A DNA stretch of 17,980 nucleotides. Origin: JBIICS01 sp044238735 (GTDB taxonomy: Bacteria; Bacteroidota; Bacteroidia; UBA4408). The translations under genes were made by a program, and so were the position numbers. The notes beneath the pieces are model-generated. The model had not been told where the DNA came from, did not search any database, and saw nothing but the letters and a program-made list of their open reading frames with translations. The DNA is taken from positions 1 to 17,980 of the forward strand of contig JBIICS010000050.1 of NCBI GenBank assembly GCA_044238735.1, given 5' to 3'. This document shows positions 1 through 6,192 of the stretch, one piece after another (within the stretch, counting starts at the first letter, position 1; each line of letters starts with the position of its first letter).

Positions 1-1330
1 CCATAGACATGGAAGATCTGCCCTTAATTCTACCCGACTTCATTAAGCCGTCGTAGTGTTTCATTAATAAATAACTTTCAATCTGTTGAAGCGTATCCAA
101 CGCAACACCAACCATAATTAACAATGAAGTGCCACCAAAAAAGGCTGCAAATTGTTGATTAATACCAATTAAAGTAGCAAACGAAGGTAATATGGCAACC
201 AATGCTAAAAATAAAGAACCCGGTAAAGTTAATTTAGACATAACTGTATCAATAAAATCAGCAGTAGCCTGACCGGGTTTAACACCGGGGACAAATCCAC
301 CATTACGCTTCATATCATCGGCTATTTGAGTTGGATTAACTGTTATTGCAGTATAAAAATAAGTGAAGGCAATAATTAAAATAGCAAATATTACATTATG
401 CCATAATCCAGTATAATCGCTGAGAGCTATTGCAATTTTAGACATCGCAGAATCAGGAGAATCTGAGAAACCGACCAAAGTTACTGGAATAAACATAATT
501 GCTTGAGCAAAAATTATAGGCATAACCCCTGCAGCATTAACTTTAAGAGGGATATATTGTCTAACACCACCATATTGTTTATTACCAACTATCTTTTTGG
601 CAAATTGAACAGGAATCTTTCTGGTTCCTTGAACTAGCATTATGGATGCAATAATTACAAAAAACAAGAATACCATTTCAACAAGGAAGATCACTAAGCC
701 CCCTCCAGAAGAGGATAATCGGGAAGAAAATTCTTGTAAAAAAGAAACTGGTAAGCGACTGATAATACCAATCATTATTATTAAAGAAATTCCATTCCCA
801 ATACCTTTATCTGTTATTTTCTCACCTAACCACATAACAAAGATAGTACCTGCAACCAAAATAAGAGTAGAAGGAATAACGAAAGACCAAAAACCGGGAT
901 TCAAAATCGCTTTATCAGGAATTTGGGAAGCAATATAACCAGGTGCTTGAACAGCGGTAACTAATATTGTTAAGAAACGAGTATATTGATTTAATTTTTT
1001 ACGACCACTTTCACCGTCCTTTTGCAATTTCTGGAAAGATGGAACAGCAATAGTTAGTAATTGTATTACGATAGACGCCGAAATGTATGGCATAATACCC
1101 AAAGCAAAAATAGAAGCTCTAGAAAATGCCCCACCTGCGAATAAGTTAATGATTGCAGTGATGCCTTCTTCACTCCCTTTCGCAGCTTCTAAAGCAGCAG
1201 AATCAACACCCGGAAGAACCACAAACGAACCTAAACGGTAAACCAAAAGAAAGCCAAGAGTATTAAAAATACGTACCCTTAAATCTTCAATTTTGAAAAT
1301 GTTTTGTATGGTCTCGATGAATTTTTTCAT
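1..1330 (-). CDS. secY: Protein translocase subunit SecY (C-terminal end cut by window edge)
   Basis: Central channel subunit of the SecYEG translocon in the inner membrane, exporting unfolded proteins and inserting membrane proteins. The frame starts at an ATG (1328-1330) and stays open for 443 codons to the left edge, so only a few residues and the stop are missing. The N-terminus (MKKFIETIQNIFKIEDLR), the PYISASIVIQLL segment, the DKGIGNGISLIIMIGI segment and VNPTQIADDMKRNGGFVPG are classic SecY motifs. Many hydrophobic stretches fit the ten-helix topology. It lies two bases after the rplO stop, with no Shine-Dalgarno site, so it is probably the distal gene of the spc operon. Identity is certain from the sequence and position. 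Confidence 0.97.
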   Translation of the reverse strand, partial: MKKFIETIQNIFKIEDLRVRIFNTLGFLLVYRLGSFVVLPGVDSAALEAAKGSEEGITAIINLFAGGAFSRASIFALGIMPYISASIVIQLLTIAVPSFQKLQKDGESGRKKLNQYTRFLTILVTAVQAPGYIASQIPDKAILNPGFWSFVIPSTLILVAGTIFVMWLGEKITDKGIGNGISLIIMIGIISRLPVSFLQEFSSRLSSSGGGLVIFLVEMVFLFFVIIASIMLVQGTRKIPVQFAKKIVGNKQYGGVRQYIPLKVNAAGVMPIIFAQAIMFIPVTLVGFSDSPDSAMSKIAIALSDYTGLWHNVIFAILIIAFTYFYTAITVNPTQIADDMKRNGGFVPGVKPGQATADFIDTVMSKLTLPGSLFLALVAILPSFATLIGINQQFAAFFGGTSLLIMVGVALDTLQQIESYLLMKHYDGLMKSGRIKGRSSMSM

Positions 1331-1332
1331 AA

Positions 1333-1779
1333 TTACAATGCAGTGGTAGATCCACCTTTTGCTTCAATAACTGATTTTGCAGTTTCTGTAAATTTATGTG
1401 CCTTAACTTCAATTTTAGCTTTAAGTTCACCTCTACCTAAAATCTTAACAAGATCATTTTTACCGGCAAGACCATTTTGAACAAAAACATCCAAATCAAA
1501 CGAAGTAATTCCTTTATTTTCAGAAATAGTTTGTAAAACATCAAGGTTAATTCCTGTATACTCTATGCGATTAATGTTTTTAAAACCAAATTTTGGAATA
1601 CGACGTTGCAAAGGCATCTGACCACCTTCGAAACCCGTTTTGGAAGAATAACCAGAACGAGATTTAGCACCCTTGTGACCACGAGTAGATGTTCCGCCAC
1701 GGCCACTTCCTTGACCTCTGCCTAAACGCTTATTATCCTTTATCGAACCTTTTGCAGGTGTTAACGTGCTTAAATTCAT
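1333..1779 (-). CDS. rplO: 50S ribosomal protein L15 (uL15)
   Basis: Large-subunit protein of 148 residues, a normal length. The glycine/arginine-rich N-terminus (GRGQGSGRGGTSTRGHKGAKS, residues about 22-41) threads into 23S rRNA. The FEGGQMPLQRRIPKFGF segment and the C-terminal globular part with EAKGGS near the end are typical of L15. It starts with ATG after the A/T-rich leader AATAATATTTAAAAG, which overlaps the rpmD stop codon, and has no Shine-Dalgarno site. It lies between rpmD and secY as in the standard spc order. Confidence 0.98.
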   Translation of the reverse strand: MNLSTLTPAKGSIKDNKRLGRGQGSGRGGTSTRGHKGAKSRSGYSSKTGFEGGQMPLQRRIPKFGFKNINRIEYTGINLDVLQTISENKGITSFDLDVFVQNGLAGKNDLVKILGRGELKAKIEVKAHKFTETAKSVIEAKGGSTTAL

Positions 1780-1792
1780 CTTTTAAATATTA

Positions 1793-1969
1793 TTAATTTT
1801 CAACTTTAACTAAATGATTTACTTTAGCAACCATGCCTAAAATTTGAGGAGTTGCTTCTAATTCTACGGTTTGATATACCTTACTAAAACCAAGAGCTTT
1901 TAATGTTCTCTTTTGACGCTCGGGTCTGTCGATACCGCTTTTTACTTGTGTTATTTTAATCTTAGCCAT
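1793..1969 (-). CDS. rpmD: 50S ribosomal protein L30 (uL30)
   Basis: Short large-subunit protein of 58 residues beginning MAKIKITQVKSGIDRPERQK. The LKALGFSKVYQTVELE and MVAKVNHLVKVE segments are characteristic of bacterial L30. The open frame extends upstream to 2167, but that extension lies wholly across rpsE and does not resemble L30, so I use the ATG at 1967-1969, 10 bases after the rpsE stop. The short bacterial form, without the eukaryotic L7-type extension, fits the usual 58-61 residue length. Confidence 0.97.
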   Translation of the reverse strand: MAKIKITQVKSGIDRPERQKRTLKALGFSKVYQTVELEATPQILGMVAKVNHLVKVEN

Positions 1970-1979
1970 CTCAAAAAAA

Positions 1980-2498
1980 TTAACCGTTAAACACTTTTTC
2001 CAATGTAATTCCACGCATAGCCGCAACTGTATATGCATCACGCATTTGAGCCAATGCATTAACCGTTGCTTTAACAACGTTATGCGGGTTTGAAGAACCT
2101 TTAGATTTTGCCAAAACATCCGTAACTCCAACACTTTCCAAAACAGCGCGCATAGCACCACCCGCAATTACGCCGGTACCATGTGAAGCAGGCTGAAGAT
2201 ATACTCTTGAACCACCAAACTTACCATCCTGGTTATGAGGCACAGTTCCTTTAACAATTGGAACTTTAATTAAGTTCTTTTTAGCATCCTCAATTGCTTT
2301 AGTAATTGCATCGGTAACCTCTAGCGATTTACCTAATCCAAAACCAACAACGCCCTTTTCGTTTCCAACAACAACAATTGCAGAAAAACTAAACGTACGT
2401 CCACCTTTAGTAACCTTAGTTACCCTTTGAATGCTAACCAAACGATCTTTAAGTTCGATTTCGCTTGATTTTACTCTTTTAATATTAGCGTTTGCCAT
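1980..2498 (-). CDS. rpsE: 30S ribosomal protein S5 (uS5)
   Basis: Small-subunit protein of 172 residues that helps decoding accuracy and lies at the mRNA entry channel. The N-terminal double-stranded RNA-binding half contains ELKDRLVSIQRVTKVTKGGRTFSFSA and GNEKGVVGFGLGKS. The C-terminal half contains GTGVIAGGAMRAVLE and the SSNPHNVVKAT motif. The start ATG follows an A/T-rich leader without a Shine-Dalgarno site. It sits 18 bases after the rplR stop, in the standard spc order. Confidence 0.98.
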   Translation of the reverse strand: MANANIKRVKSSEIELKDRLVSIQRVTKVTKGGRTFSFSAIVVVGNEKGVVGFGLGKSLEVTDAITKAIEDAKKNLIKVPIVKGTVPHNQDGKFGGSRVYLQPASHGTGVIAGGAMRAVLESVGVTDVLAKSKGSSNPHNVVKATVNALAQMRDAYTVAAMRGITLEKVFNG

Positions 2499-2516
2499 TT
2501 AAAATGAATTTTTTTA

Positions 2517-2873
2517 TTAGAAATTTAAACCACCTTCTCTTGCACCATCAGCGAGCGACTTAACTCTACCGTGATACAAATAACCATTACGATCGAAACT
2601 AACACTAGAAATACCAGCACCTGTAGCTTTTTTTGCTAAAGAAGTTCCTACTAACTTTGCAACATCACTTTTGTTAGCTTTATTTCCGGTGATATCTTTT
2701 TCTCTTGATGAAGCTGAAACTATTGTTACACCTTTAACGTCATCAATTATTTGAGCGTAAATTTCTTTATTACTGCGAAATACGCTTAGTCTTGGTCTTT
2801 CGGAAGTACCCTTGATGATACCGCGAATACGACTCTTGATTTTAACTCTTCTGGATAATTTTGTCTTTGCCAT
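2517..2873 (-). CDS. rplR: 50S ribosomal protein L18 (uL18)
   Basis: Large-subunit protein of 118 residues that binds 5S rRNA with L5 and L25. It has the basic N-terminus (KLSRRVKIKSRIRGIIKGTSERPRLSVFRSNKEIYAQIIDD, described here in parts) and the conserved C-terminal SFDRNGYLYHGRVKSLADGA segment. Length is normal. The ATG follows a run of A residues, with no Shine-Dalgarno site. Its gene lies 29 bases after the rplF stop. Confidence 0.98.
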   Translation of the reverse strand: MAKTKLSRRVKIKSRIRGIIKGTSERPRLSVFRSNKEIYAQIIDDVKGVTIVSASSREKDITGNKANKSDVAKLVGTSLAKKATGAGISSVSFDRNGYLYHGRVKSLADGAREGGLNF

Positions 2874-2902
2874 TTTTTTTCTATTTTGCCAGACGGCCTT
2901 TA

Positions 2903-3457
2903 TTATTTACCGGCTGATTTACCTGCTTTTCTTCTTAAAACTTCGTTTTCGAACTTAATACCTTTTCCTTTGTATGGTTCAGGTTTACGTAAAGATCTGA
3001 TTTTTGCAGCAACTTGTCCGATTAGTTCTTTATCAGATGAACTTAGAATAATTGTTGGATTTTTACCTTTTTCTGTTTTAGTTTCCAACTTAATTTCTTT
3101 AGGTATTTCGAAAACTACGTTATGAGAGAAACCTAAGGATAATTCTAAAAGCTGACCATTGTTAGTAGCACGGTACCCTACCCCCACTAATTCTTGTTGG
3201 ATTCTATATCCAGCAGAAACACCAGTTACCATATTGGCAATAAGTGAACGATATAAACCGTGAAGCGCTCTATGACGCTTGTTATCTGTAGGACGAGAAA
3301 CAAGAACGGTATTATCTTGAACGTCTACCTTAATATCAGAATCTATTTTACGTTCTAAAGCGCCGTGAGCTCCTTTAACCGTAACTGTATTATTGGGAGC
3401 AACATTAACTGTTACACCGTTTGGTAAATTGATTGGTAATTTTCCTATACGTGACAT
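2903..3457 (-). CDS. rplF: 50S ribosomal protein L6 (uL6)
   Basis: Large-subunit protein of 184 residues near the GTPase-associated region. It begins MSRIGKLPINLPNGVTV. The two duplicated domains are visible, and the C-terminal signature RSLRKPEPYKGKGIKFENE is diagnostic. Unlike nearly all neighbours, its ATG is preceded by a full AGGAGG site (3466-3471) at normal spacing. The gene lies 18 bases after the rpsH stop, so the Shine-Dalgarno site occupies almost all of that gap. Confidence 0.98.
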   Translation of the reverse strand: MSRIGKLPINLPNGVTVNVAPNNTVTVKGAHGALERKIDSDIKVDVQDNTVLVSRPTDNKRHRALHGLYRSLIANMVTGVSAGYRIQQELVGVGYRATNNGQLLELSLGFSHNVVFEIPKEIKLETKTEKGKNPTIILSSSDKELIGQVAAKIRSLRKPEPYKGKGIKFENEVLRRKAGKSAGK

Positions 3458-3465
3458 GATTAATT

Positions 3466-3471
3466 CCTCCT
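3466..3471 (-). promoter_or_regulatory. Strong Shine-Dalgarno site of rplF
   Basis: On the minus strand this reads AGGAGG, inside GAGGAGGAATTAATC just before the rplF ATG, giving an 8-base spacer. It is one of only two canonical sites I can see in the operon. Bacteroidota generally initiate without Shine-Dalgarno pairing, so its presence is notable. Confidence 0.8.
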
Positions 3472-3475
3472 CAAA

Positions 3476-3871
3476 TTATGAAATGTAACATAAAACTTCA
3501 CCTCCAACATTAGCCTGGCGAGCTGCTTTATCAGTCATAACACCTTTAGATGTAGACAATATAGCAATACCCAAACCGCCTTTTACTTTTGGCATTTCGG
3601 AAACACCTTTGTAATTTCTTAAACCCGGACGGGAAACACGAACTAAATCGCGAATAGCAGAAATTTTAGACTGTGGATGATATTTAAGGGCAATTTTGAT
3701 GGTACCCTGAGCATTATCTTGCTCAAATTTGTAGTTTAAAATAAAGCCTTGATCAAAAAGTATTTTAGTAAGCTCTTTTTTTAAATTAGAAGCTGGAACT
3801 TCTACTACTCTGTGATTTGCCTTGATGGCGTTTCTTAACCTTGTTAAGTAATCTGAAATTGGATCTGTCAT
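3476..3871 (-). CDS. rpsH: 30S ribosomal protein S8 (uS8)
   Basis: Small-subunit primary rRNA-binding protein of 131 residues. In E. coli it also represses translation of the spc mRNA at the rplE start. It begins MTDPISDYLTRLRNA, and the C-terminal part with VSRPGLRNYKG, KVKGGLGIAILSTSKGVMTD and GGEVLCYIS is typical. There is no Shine-Dalgarno site. A 70-base gap, the longest inside this operon, separates it from rpsN and holds a small hairpin ending 17 bases before the ATG. Whether S8 regulates this operon as in E. coli cannot be seen here. Confidence 0.98.
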   Translation of the reverse strand: MTDPISDYLTRLRNAIKANHRVVEVPASNLKKELTKILFDQGFILNYKFEQDNAQGTIKIALKYHPQSKISAIRDLVRVSRPGLRNYKGVSEMPKVKGGLGIAILSTSKGVMTDKAARQANVGGEVLCYIS

Positions 3872-3888
3872 TTTTACTTGTTTATATG

Positions 3889-3907
3889 TTATTCCCCAAC
3901 GGAATAA
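3889..3907 (-). repeat. Small hairpin in the rpsN-rpsH gap
   Basis: A perfect 7-base inverted repeat: TTATTCC (3889-3895) and GGAATAA (3901-3907) with a 5-base loop. In the mRNA it lies between rpsN and rpsH. It is not followed by a U-run, so it is a poor terminator candidate. A role in rpsH translation or mRNA processing is possible but unproven. Confidence 0.45.
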
Positions 3908-3941
3908 TTATATTAAACTTAATTTAATTATTTACTCTTTA

Positions 3942-4211
3942 TTACCAGCTGGCTTTAGTTACCCCTGGAATTTTGCCTGCAAGAGCTAACTCGCGGAAAA
4001 AGTTACGCGAAAGACCAAATGTACGCATATATCCACGTGGACGTCCGCTTAATTTGCAACGGTTACGACCTCTAACAGGAGATGAATTACGAGGTAATTT
4101 TTGTAAAGCGTCGTAATCACCTGCAGCTTTTAATTCTGCACGTTTTTCAGCATATTTTGCAGCTAACGCAGCTCTTTTTCTTTCTCTAGCTTTTATTGAC
4201 TCTTTTGCCAT
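3942..4211 (-). CDS. rpsN: 30S ribosomal protein S14 (uS14), long zinc-free form
   Basis: Small-subunit protein of 89 residues. The N-terminus is strongly basic (MAKESIKARERKRAALAAKY). The C-terminus carries RNRCKLSGRPRGYMRTFGLSRNFFRELA, with the final KASW typical of S14. It is the long form without the paired CxxC zinc motifs found in the short 61-residue form; only one cysteine is present. The start ATG follows an A/T-rich leader that overlaps the region of the rplE stop. No Shine-Dalgarno site. Confidence 0.98.
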   Translation of the reverse strand: MAKESIKARERKRAALAAKYAEKRAELKAAGDYDALQKLPRNSSPVRGRNRCKLSGRPRGYMRTFGLSRNFFRELALAGKIPGVTKASW

Positions 4212-4219
4212 TTCTTAAA

Positions 4220-4783
4220 TTATTTCTTTAAGTTGCGGAATGGAATTCCAAATTCTTTTAACAAAGCGTAAGCTTCTTCATTAGAGGGTGCTGAAGTAAC
4301 AAAAGTTATATCCATACCCATAATTTTATTAACCTTGTCGATATTAATCTCAGGAAAAATGATTTGTTCAGTTACACCTAAAGTGTAGTTTCCTCTTCCG
4401 TCAAACCCTTTTTCGCTCACACCTTTAAAATCGCGGATACGAGGTAAAGCAGCGGAAATTAAGCGATCTAAAAATTCATACATTTTTTCCCCACGCAAAG
4501 TAACACGAACTCCAATTGGAACTCCTTTTCTTAACTTGAAGTTTGAAATATCAATTCTTGACTTTGTGGAAACTGCTTTTTGACCAGTTATAGTTGATAG
4601 CTCAGTAATAGCCGAATCAATTAACTTTTTATCAGCTACTGCTGCACCAATACCCTGGTTTATGCAAATTTTCTTTAAAACAGGAACCTGCATTGAGCTT
4701 TTGTAGTTAAACTGCTTTTGTAAAGCAGGTACTACTTCACTTTTGTACTTATCCTTTAAACGGGTTGTAGTTATAGTTTTCAT
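4220..4783 (-). CDS. rplE: 50S ribosomal protein L5 (uL5)
   Basis: Large-subunit protein of 187 residues that binds 5S rRNA and contacts S13 across the subunit bridge. PVLKKICINQGIGAAV, GQKAVSTKSRIDISNFKLRKG, PIGVRVTLRGEKMYEFLDR and RDFKGVSEKGFDGRGNYTLG are L5 signatures. Its ATG overlaps the rplX stop by one base (TAATG), implying translational coupling. It is also preceded by a strong AAGGAGG site, unlike most neighbours. In E. coli this start region is the S8 regulatory target; I cannot show that here. Confidence 0.98.
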   Translation of the reverse strand: MKTITTTRLKDKYKSEVVPALQKQFNYKSSMQVPVLKKICINQGIGAAVADKKLIDSAITELSTITGQKAVSTKSRIDISNFKLRKGVPIGVRVTLRGEKMYEFLDRLISAALPRIRDFKGVSEKGFDGRGNYTLGVTEQIIFPEINIDKVNKIMGMDITFVTSAPSNEEAYALLKEFGIPFRNLKK

Positions 4784-5097
4784 TACTTAATTACCTCCTT
4801 AGTCTTTTTAGCGTAACGAACAATCTTATCATTCTCAACTTTTCTACCAATTCGAGTGGCTTGTCCTTTTACCACTAACATTAAGTTTGAAATGTGAATT
4901 GGTGCTTCCTTTTCAACTATACCACCTTGAGGATTTTGAGCACTTGGTTTAGTATGACGCTTTACCTTATTAACCCCTTCGATGATAGCATTACTTTTAG
5001 TAACATTGATTGAGGACACAACACCTGTTGTCCCTTTGTGATCACCGGCAATAACTTTTACCGTATCCCCTTTTTTAATATGTAATTTCACTGACAT
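4783..5097 (-). CDS. rplX: 50S ribosomal protein L24 (uL24)
   Basis: Large-subunit assembly initiator of 104 residues. The KOW motif is at the N-terminus (KKGDTVKVIAGDHKGTTGVV, residues about 9-28). VNKVKRHTKPSAQNPQGGI and EAPIHISNLMLV are family signatures. The gene shares one base with rplE at its stop codon. Its ATG follows an A/T-rich leader (TATTTTAAAAA) directly after the rplN stop, without a Shine-Dalgarno site. Confidence 0.98.
   Translation of the reverse strand: MSVKLHIKKGDTVKVIAGDHKGTTGVVSSINVTKSNAIIEGVNKVKRHTKPSAQNPQGGIVEKEAPIHISNLMLVVKGQATRIGRKVENDKIVRYAKKTKEVIK
4794..4800 (-). promoter_or_regulatory. Strong Shine-Dalgarno site of rplE, inside the end of rplX
   Basis: The minus strand reads AAGGAGG, 10 bases before the rplE ATG. 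It lies in the last codons of rplX (encoding KEVIK). With the TAATG stop-start junction it suggests coupled reinitiation plus Shine-Dalgarno pairing. Only rplF has a comparable site in this operon. Confidence 0.8.
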
Positions 5098-5108
5098 TTT
5101 TTAAAATA

Positions 5109-5477
5109 TTATAGCACTTCTGGTGCAAGTGAAACAATCTTCATAAACTGCTTTTCTCTCAGCTCTCTGGCAACCGGACCAAAGATACGGGTACCTCTCA
5201 TTTCTTCAGCTGCATTTAATAAAACGCAGGCATTATCATCAAAACGGATGTAAGAACCATCCTGACGTTTGATTTCTTTTTTAGTTCTAACAATAACTGC
5301 TTTAGAAACTGTTCCCTTTTTAACATTCCCAGTTGGGATTGAGTGCTTAACTGTAACTACAATTTTATCGCCAATTGAAGCATATCTTCTTTTTGTACCG
5401 CCTAAAACACGGATACAAAGAACCTCTTTTGCACCGCTATTATCAGCTACTGTTAATCTTGATTCTTGTTGTATCAT
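5109..5477 (-). CDS. rplN: 50S ribosomal protein L14 (uL14)
   Basis: Large-subunit protein of 122 residues at the subunit interface, where it contacts 16S rRNA helix 14. It begins MIQQESRLTVADNSGAKEVLCIRVLGG, the standard L14 opening described here in part. RFDDNACVLLN and GTRIFGPVARELR are also diagnostic. Length is exactly typical. No Shine-Dalgarno site; the leader TAATTTGTAAG overlaps the rpsQ stop codon. Confidence 0.98.
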   Translation of the reverse strand: MIQQESRLTVADNSGAKEVLCIRVLGGTKRRYASIGDKIVVTVKHSIPTGNVKKGTVSKAVIVRTKKEIKRQDGSYIRFDDNACVLLNAAEEMRGTRIFGPVARELREKQFMKIVSLAPEVL

Positions 5478-5485
5478 CTTACAAA

Positions 5486-5743
5486 TTATTTAGCTCTTTC
5501 TACAATTTCAACTAAGCGCCAGTTTTTGGTTTTGCTTAAAGGACGTGTTTCCATGATTTTAACTGTATCCCCTACATTACACTCTCCTTTTTCGTCGTGT
5601 GCAACAAATTTTGTTGTTTTATTAACGAATTTACCATAAATAGGGTGTTTTACCTTACGTTCAACAGCAACTACAATTGATTTTTGCATTTTGTTACTGG
5701 TAACAACACCAACTCTCTCTTTTCTAAGGTTTCTGGTTTCCAT
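5486..5743 (-). CDS. rpsQ: 30S ribosomal protein S17 (uS17)
   Basis: Small-subunit primary rRNA-binding protein of 85 residues with an OB fold. METRNLRKERVGVVTSNKMQKSIVV, described in part, and the C-terminal ETRPLSKTKNWRLVEIV are S17 signatures. The ATG follows AATAATATTTAAG, which contains the rpmC stop codon. No Shine-Dalgarno site. It is the second gene of the operon as found here. Confidence 0.98.
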   Translation of the reverse strand: METRNLRKERVGVVTSNKMQKSIVVAVERKVKHPIYGKFVNKTTKFVAHDEKGECNVGDTVKIMETRPLSKTKNWRLVEIVERAK

Positions 5744-5751
5744 CTTAAATA

Positions 5752-5946
5752 TTATTGGGCGCTCTTTTTAGTGGTTAATTCAGTTTTAAGTCTCGCAATA
5801 GTTCTACGAGCATCTCTAATTACCATAGGATTATCTAATGGCGAAATAGAATGATTTAATTTCAACTTGCTTAAAGAAGCAGTTTCTTCTGAAATTTTAG
5901 CGGCTAATTCGTTTACCGATAAACCCTTTATGTCCTTTGCTTTCAT
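5752..5946 (-). CDS. rpmC: 50S ribosomal protein L29 (uL29), first gene of the truncated spc operon
   Basis: Large-subunit protein of 64 residues at the polypeptide exit tunnel, near the binding site of trigger factor and SRP. It begins MKAKDIKGLSVNELAAKI. The C-terminal NPMVIRDARRTIARLKTEL helix is characteristic of L29. The frame stays open upstream to a TTG at 6001-6003, but that would add 19 residues unlike L29 and would put the start almost at the inferred transcription start, so I chose the ATG at 5944-5946. In most bacteria rplP lies just upstream. Here it is absent, and a promoter and leader precede the gene instead. Confidence 0.95.
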   Translation of the reverse strand: MKAKDIKGLSVNELAAKISEETASLSKLKLNHSISPLDNPMVIRDARRTIARLKTELTTKKSAQ

Positions 5947-5970
5947 TGAATTTATTATCTTTTGTCTTCT

Positions 5971-6011
5971 TCCCAATGTTGATTTAAATACACTTTTGGC
6001 CAAAATTGGGA
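5971..6011 (-). promoter_or_regulatory. Structured 5' leader of the rpmC operon
   Basis: The inferred transcript begins near 6010 and runs about 64 bases to the rpmC ATG. TCCCAAT (5971-5977) and ATTGGGA (6005-6011) form a 7-base inverted repeat with a 27-base loop. Inside lies a perfect 12-base palindrome, TTTTGGCCAAAA (5994-6005). This is a candidate cis element controlling the ribosomal operon, for example by ribosomal-protein feedback. The pairing is seen; the function is inferred. Confidence 0.45.
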
Positions 6012-6014
6012 GTG

Positions 6015-6045
6015 CGAAGGTAATGATATTTATTAAACTGACAAA
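6015..6045 (-). promoter_or_regulatory. Bacteroidota-type promoter for the rpmC-secY operon
   Basis: The minus strand shows a -33 TTTG (6042-6045), a 19-base spacer, and a -7 box TACCTTCG (6015-6022). The published Bacteroidetes consensus is TTG, about 19 bases, then TAnnTTTG, so there is one mismatch in the -7 box. Transcription would start near 6010. This is the best-matching complete promoter in the window. Confidence 0.65.
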
Positions 6046-6086
6046 AAAATTATTAAAAAAATGTGAAAAACTTTTAATTACTAAAA

Positions 6087-6108
6087 CTATAGGGCTAGCC
6101 CCCTATAG
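6087..6108. repeat. GC-rich dyad between divergent promoters
   Basis: CTATAGGG (6087-6094) and CCCTATAG (6101-6108) form a perfect 8-base inverted repeat with a 6-base loop. A nested 10-base palindrome GGGCTAGCCC occupies 6092-6101. It stands out from very AT-rich flanks. With no T-run it does not look like an intrinsic terminator. It overlaps the place where the -33 element of the 6193 gene would lie, so it could be an operator. Confidence 0.5.
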
Positions 6109-6124
6109 GTTAGGGTAATTTATT

Positions 6125-6132
6125 TATCTTTG
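6125..6132 (+). promoter_or_regulatory. Probable -7 box of the STAS-like gene
   Basis: TATCTTTG is a perfect match to TAnnTTTG, about 60 bases before the start codon at 6193. No clear TTG is present about 19-20 bases upstream, so the -33 element is weak. The box overlaps an 8-base inverted repeat, CTTTGTTT (6128-6135) and AAACAAAG (6141-6148), which may also be a regulatory site. Confidence 0.45.
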
Positions 6133-6192
6133 TTTTAAATAAACAAAGCGAATCTTTTTGCTAAATTATCGATTAATTTTTAAATTTTTTAT

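Noticed and set aside
642..938. Plus-strand open frame of 98 codons
   Set aside because: It is antisense to secY, low in complexity and rich in Lys/Ile/Pro, with no recognisable domain.
1970..2167. Upstream extension of the rpmD frame
   Set aside because: It lies entirely within rpsE in another frame and is not L30-like; the family start is the ATG at 1969.
5947..6003. A 19-residue basic N-terminal extension of L29 starting at TTG 6003
   Set aside because: It would begin about 7 bases from the inferred transcription start, lacks an ATG, and does not resemble L29; the ATG at 5946 gives a normal-length protein.
6087..6108. GC-rich dyad as an intrinsic terminator
   Set aside because: No T-run follows on either strand, and it lies upstream of both neighbouring genes rather than after them.
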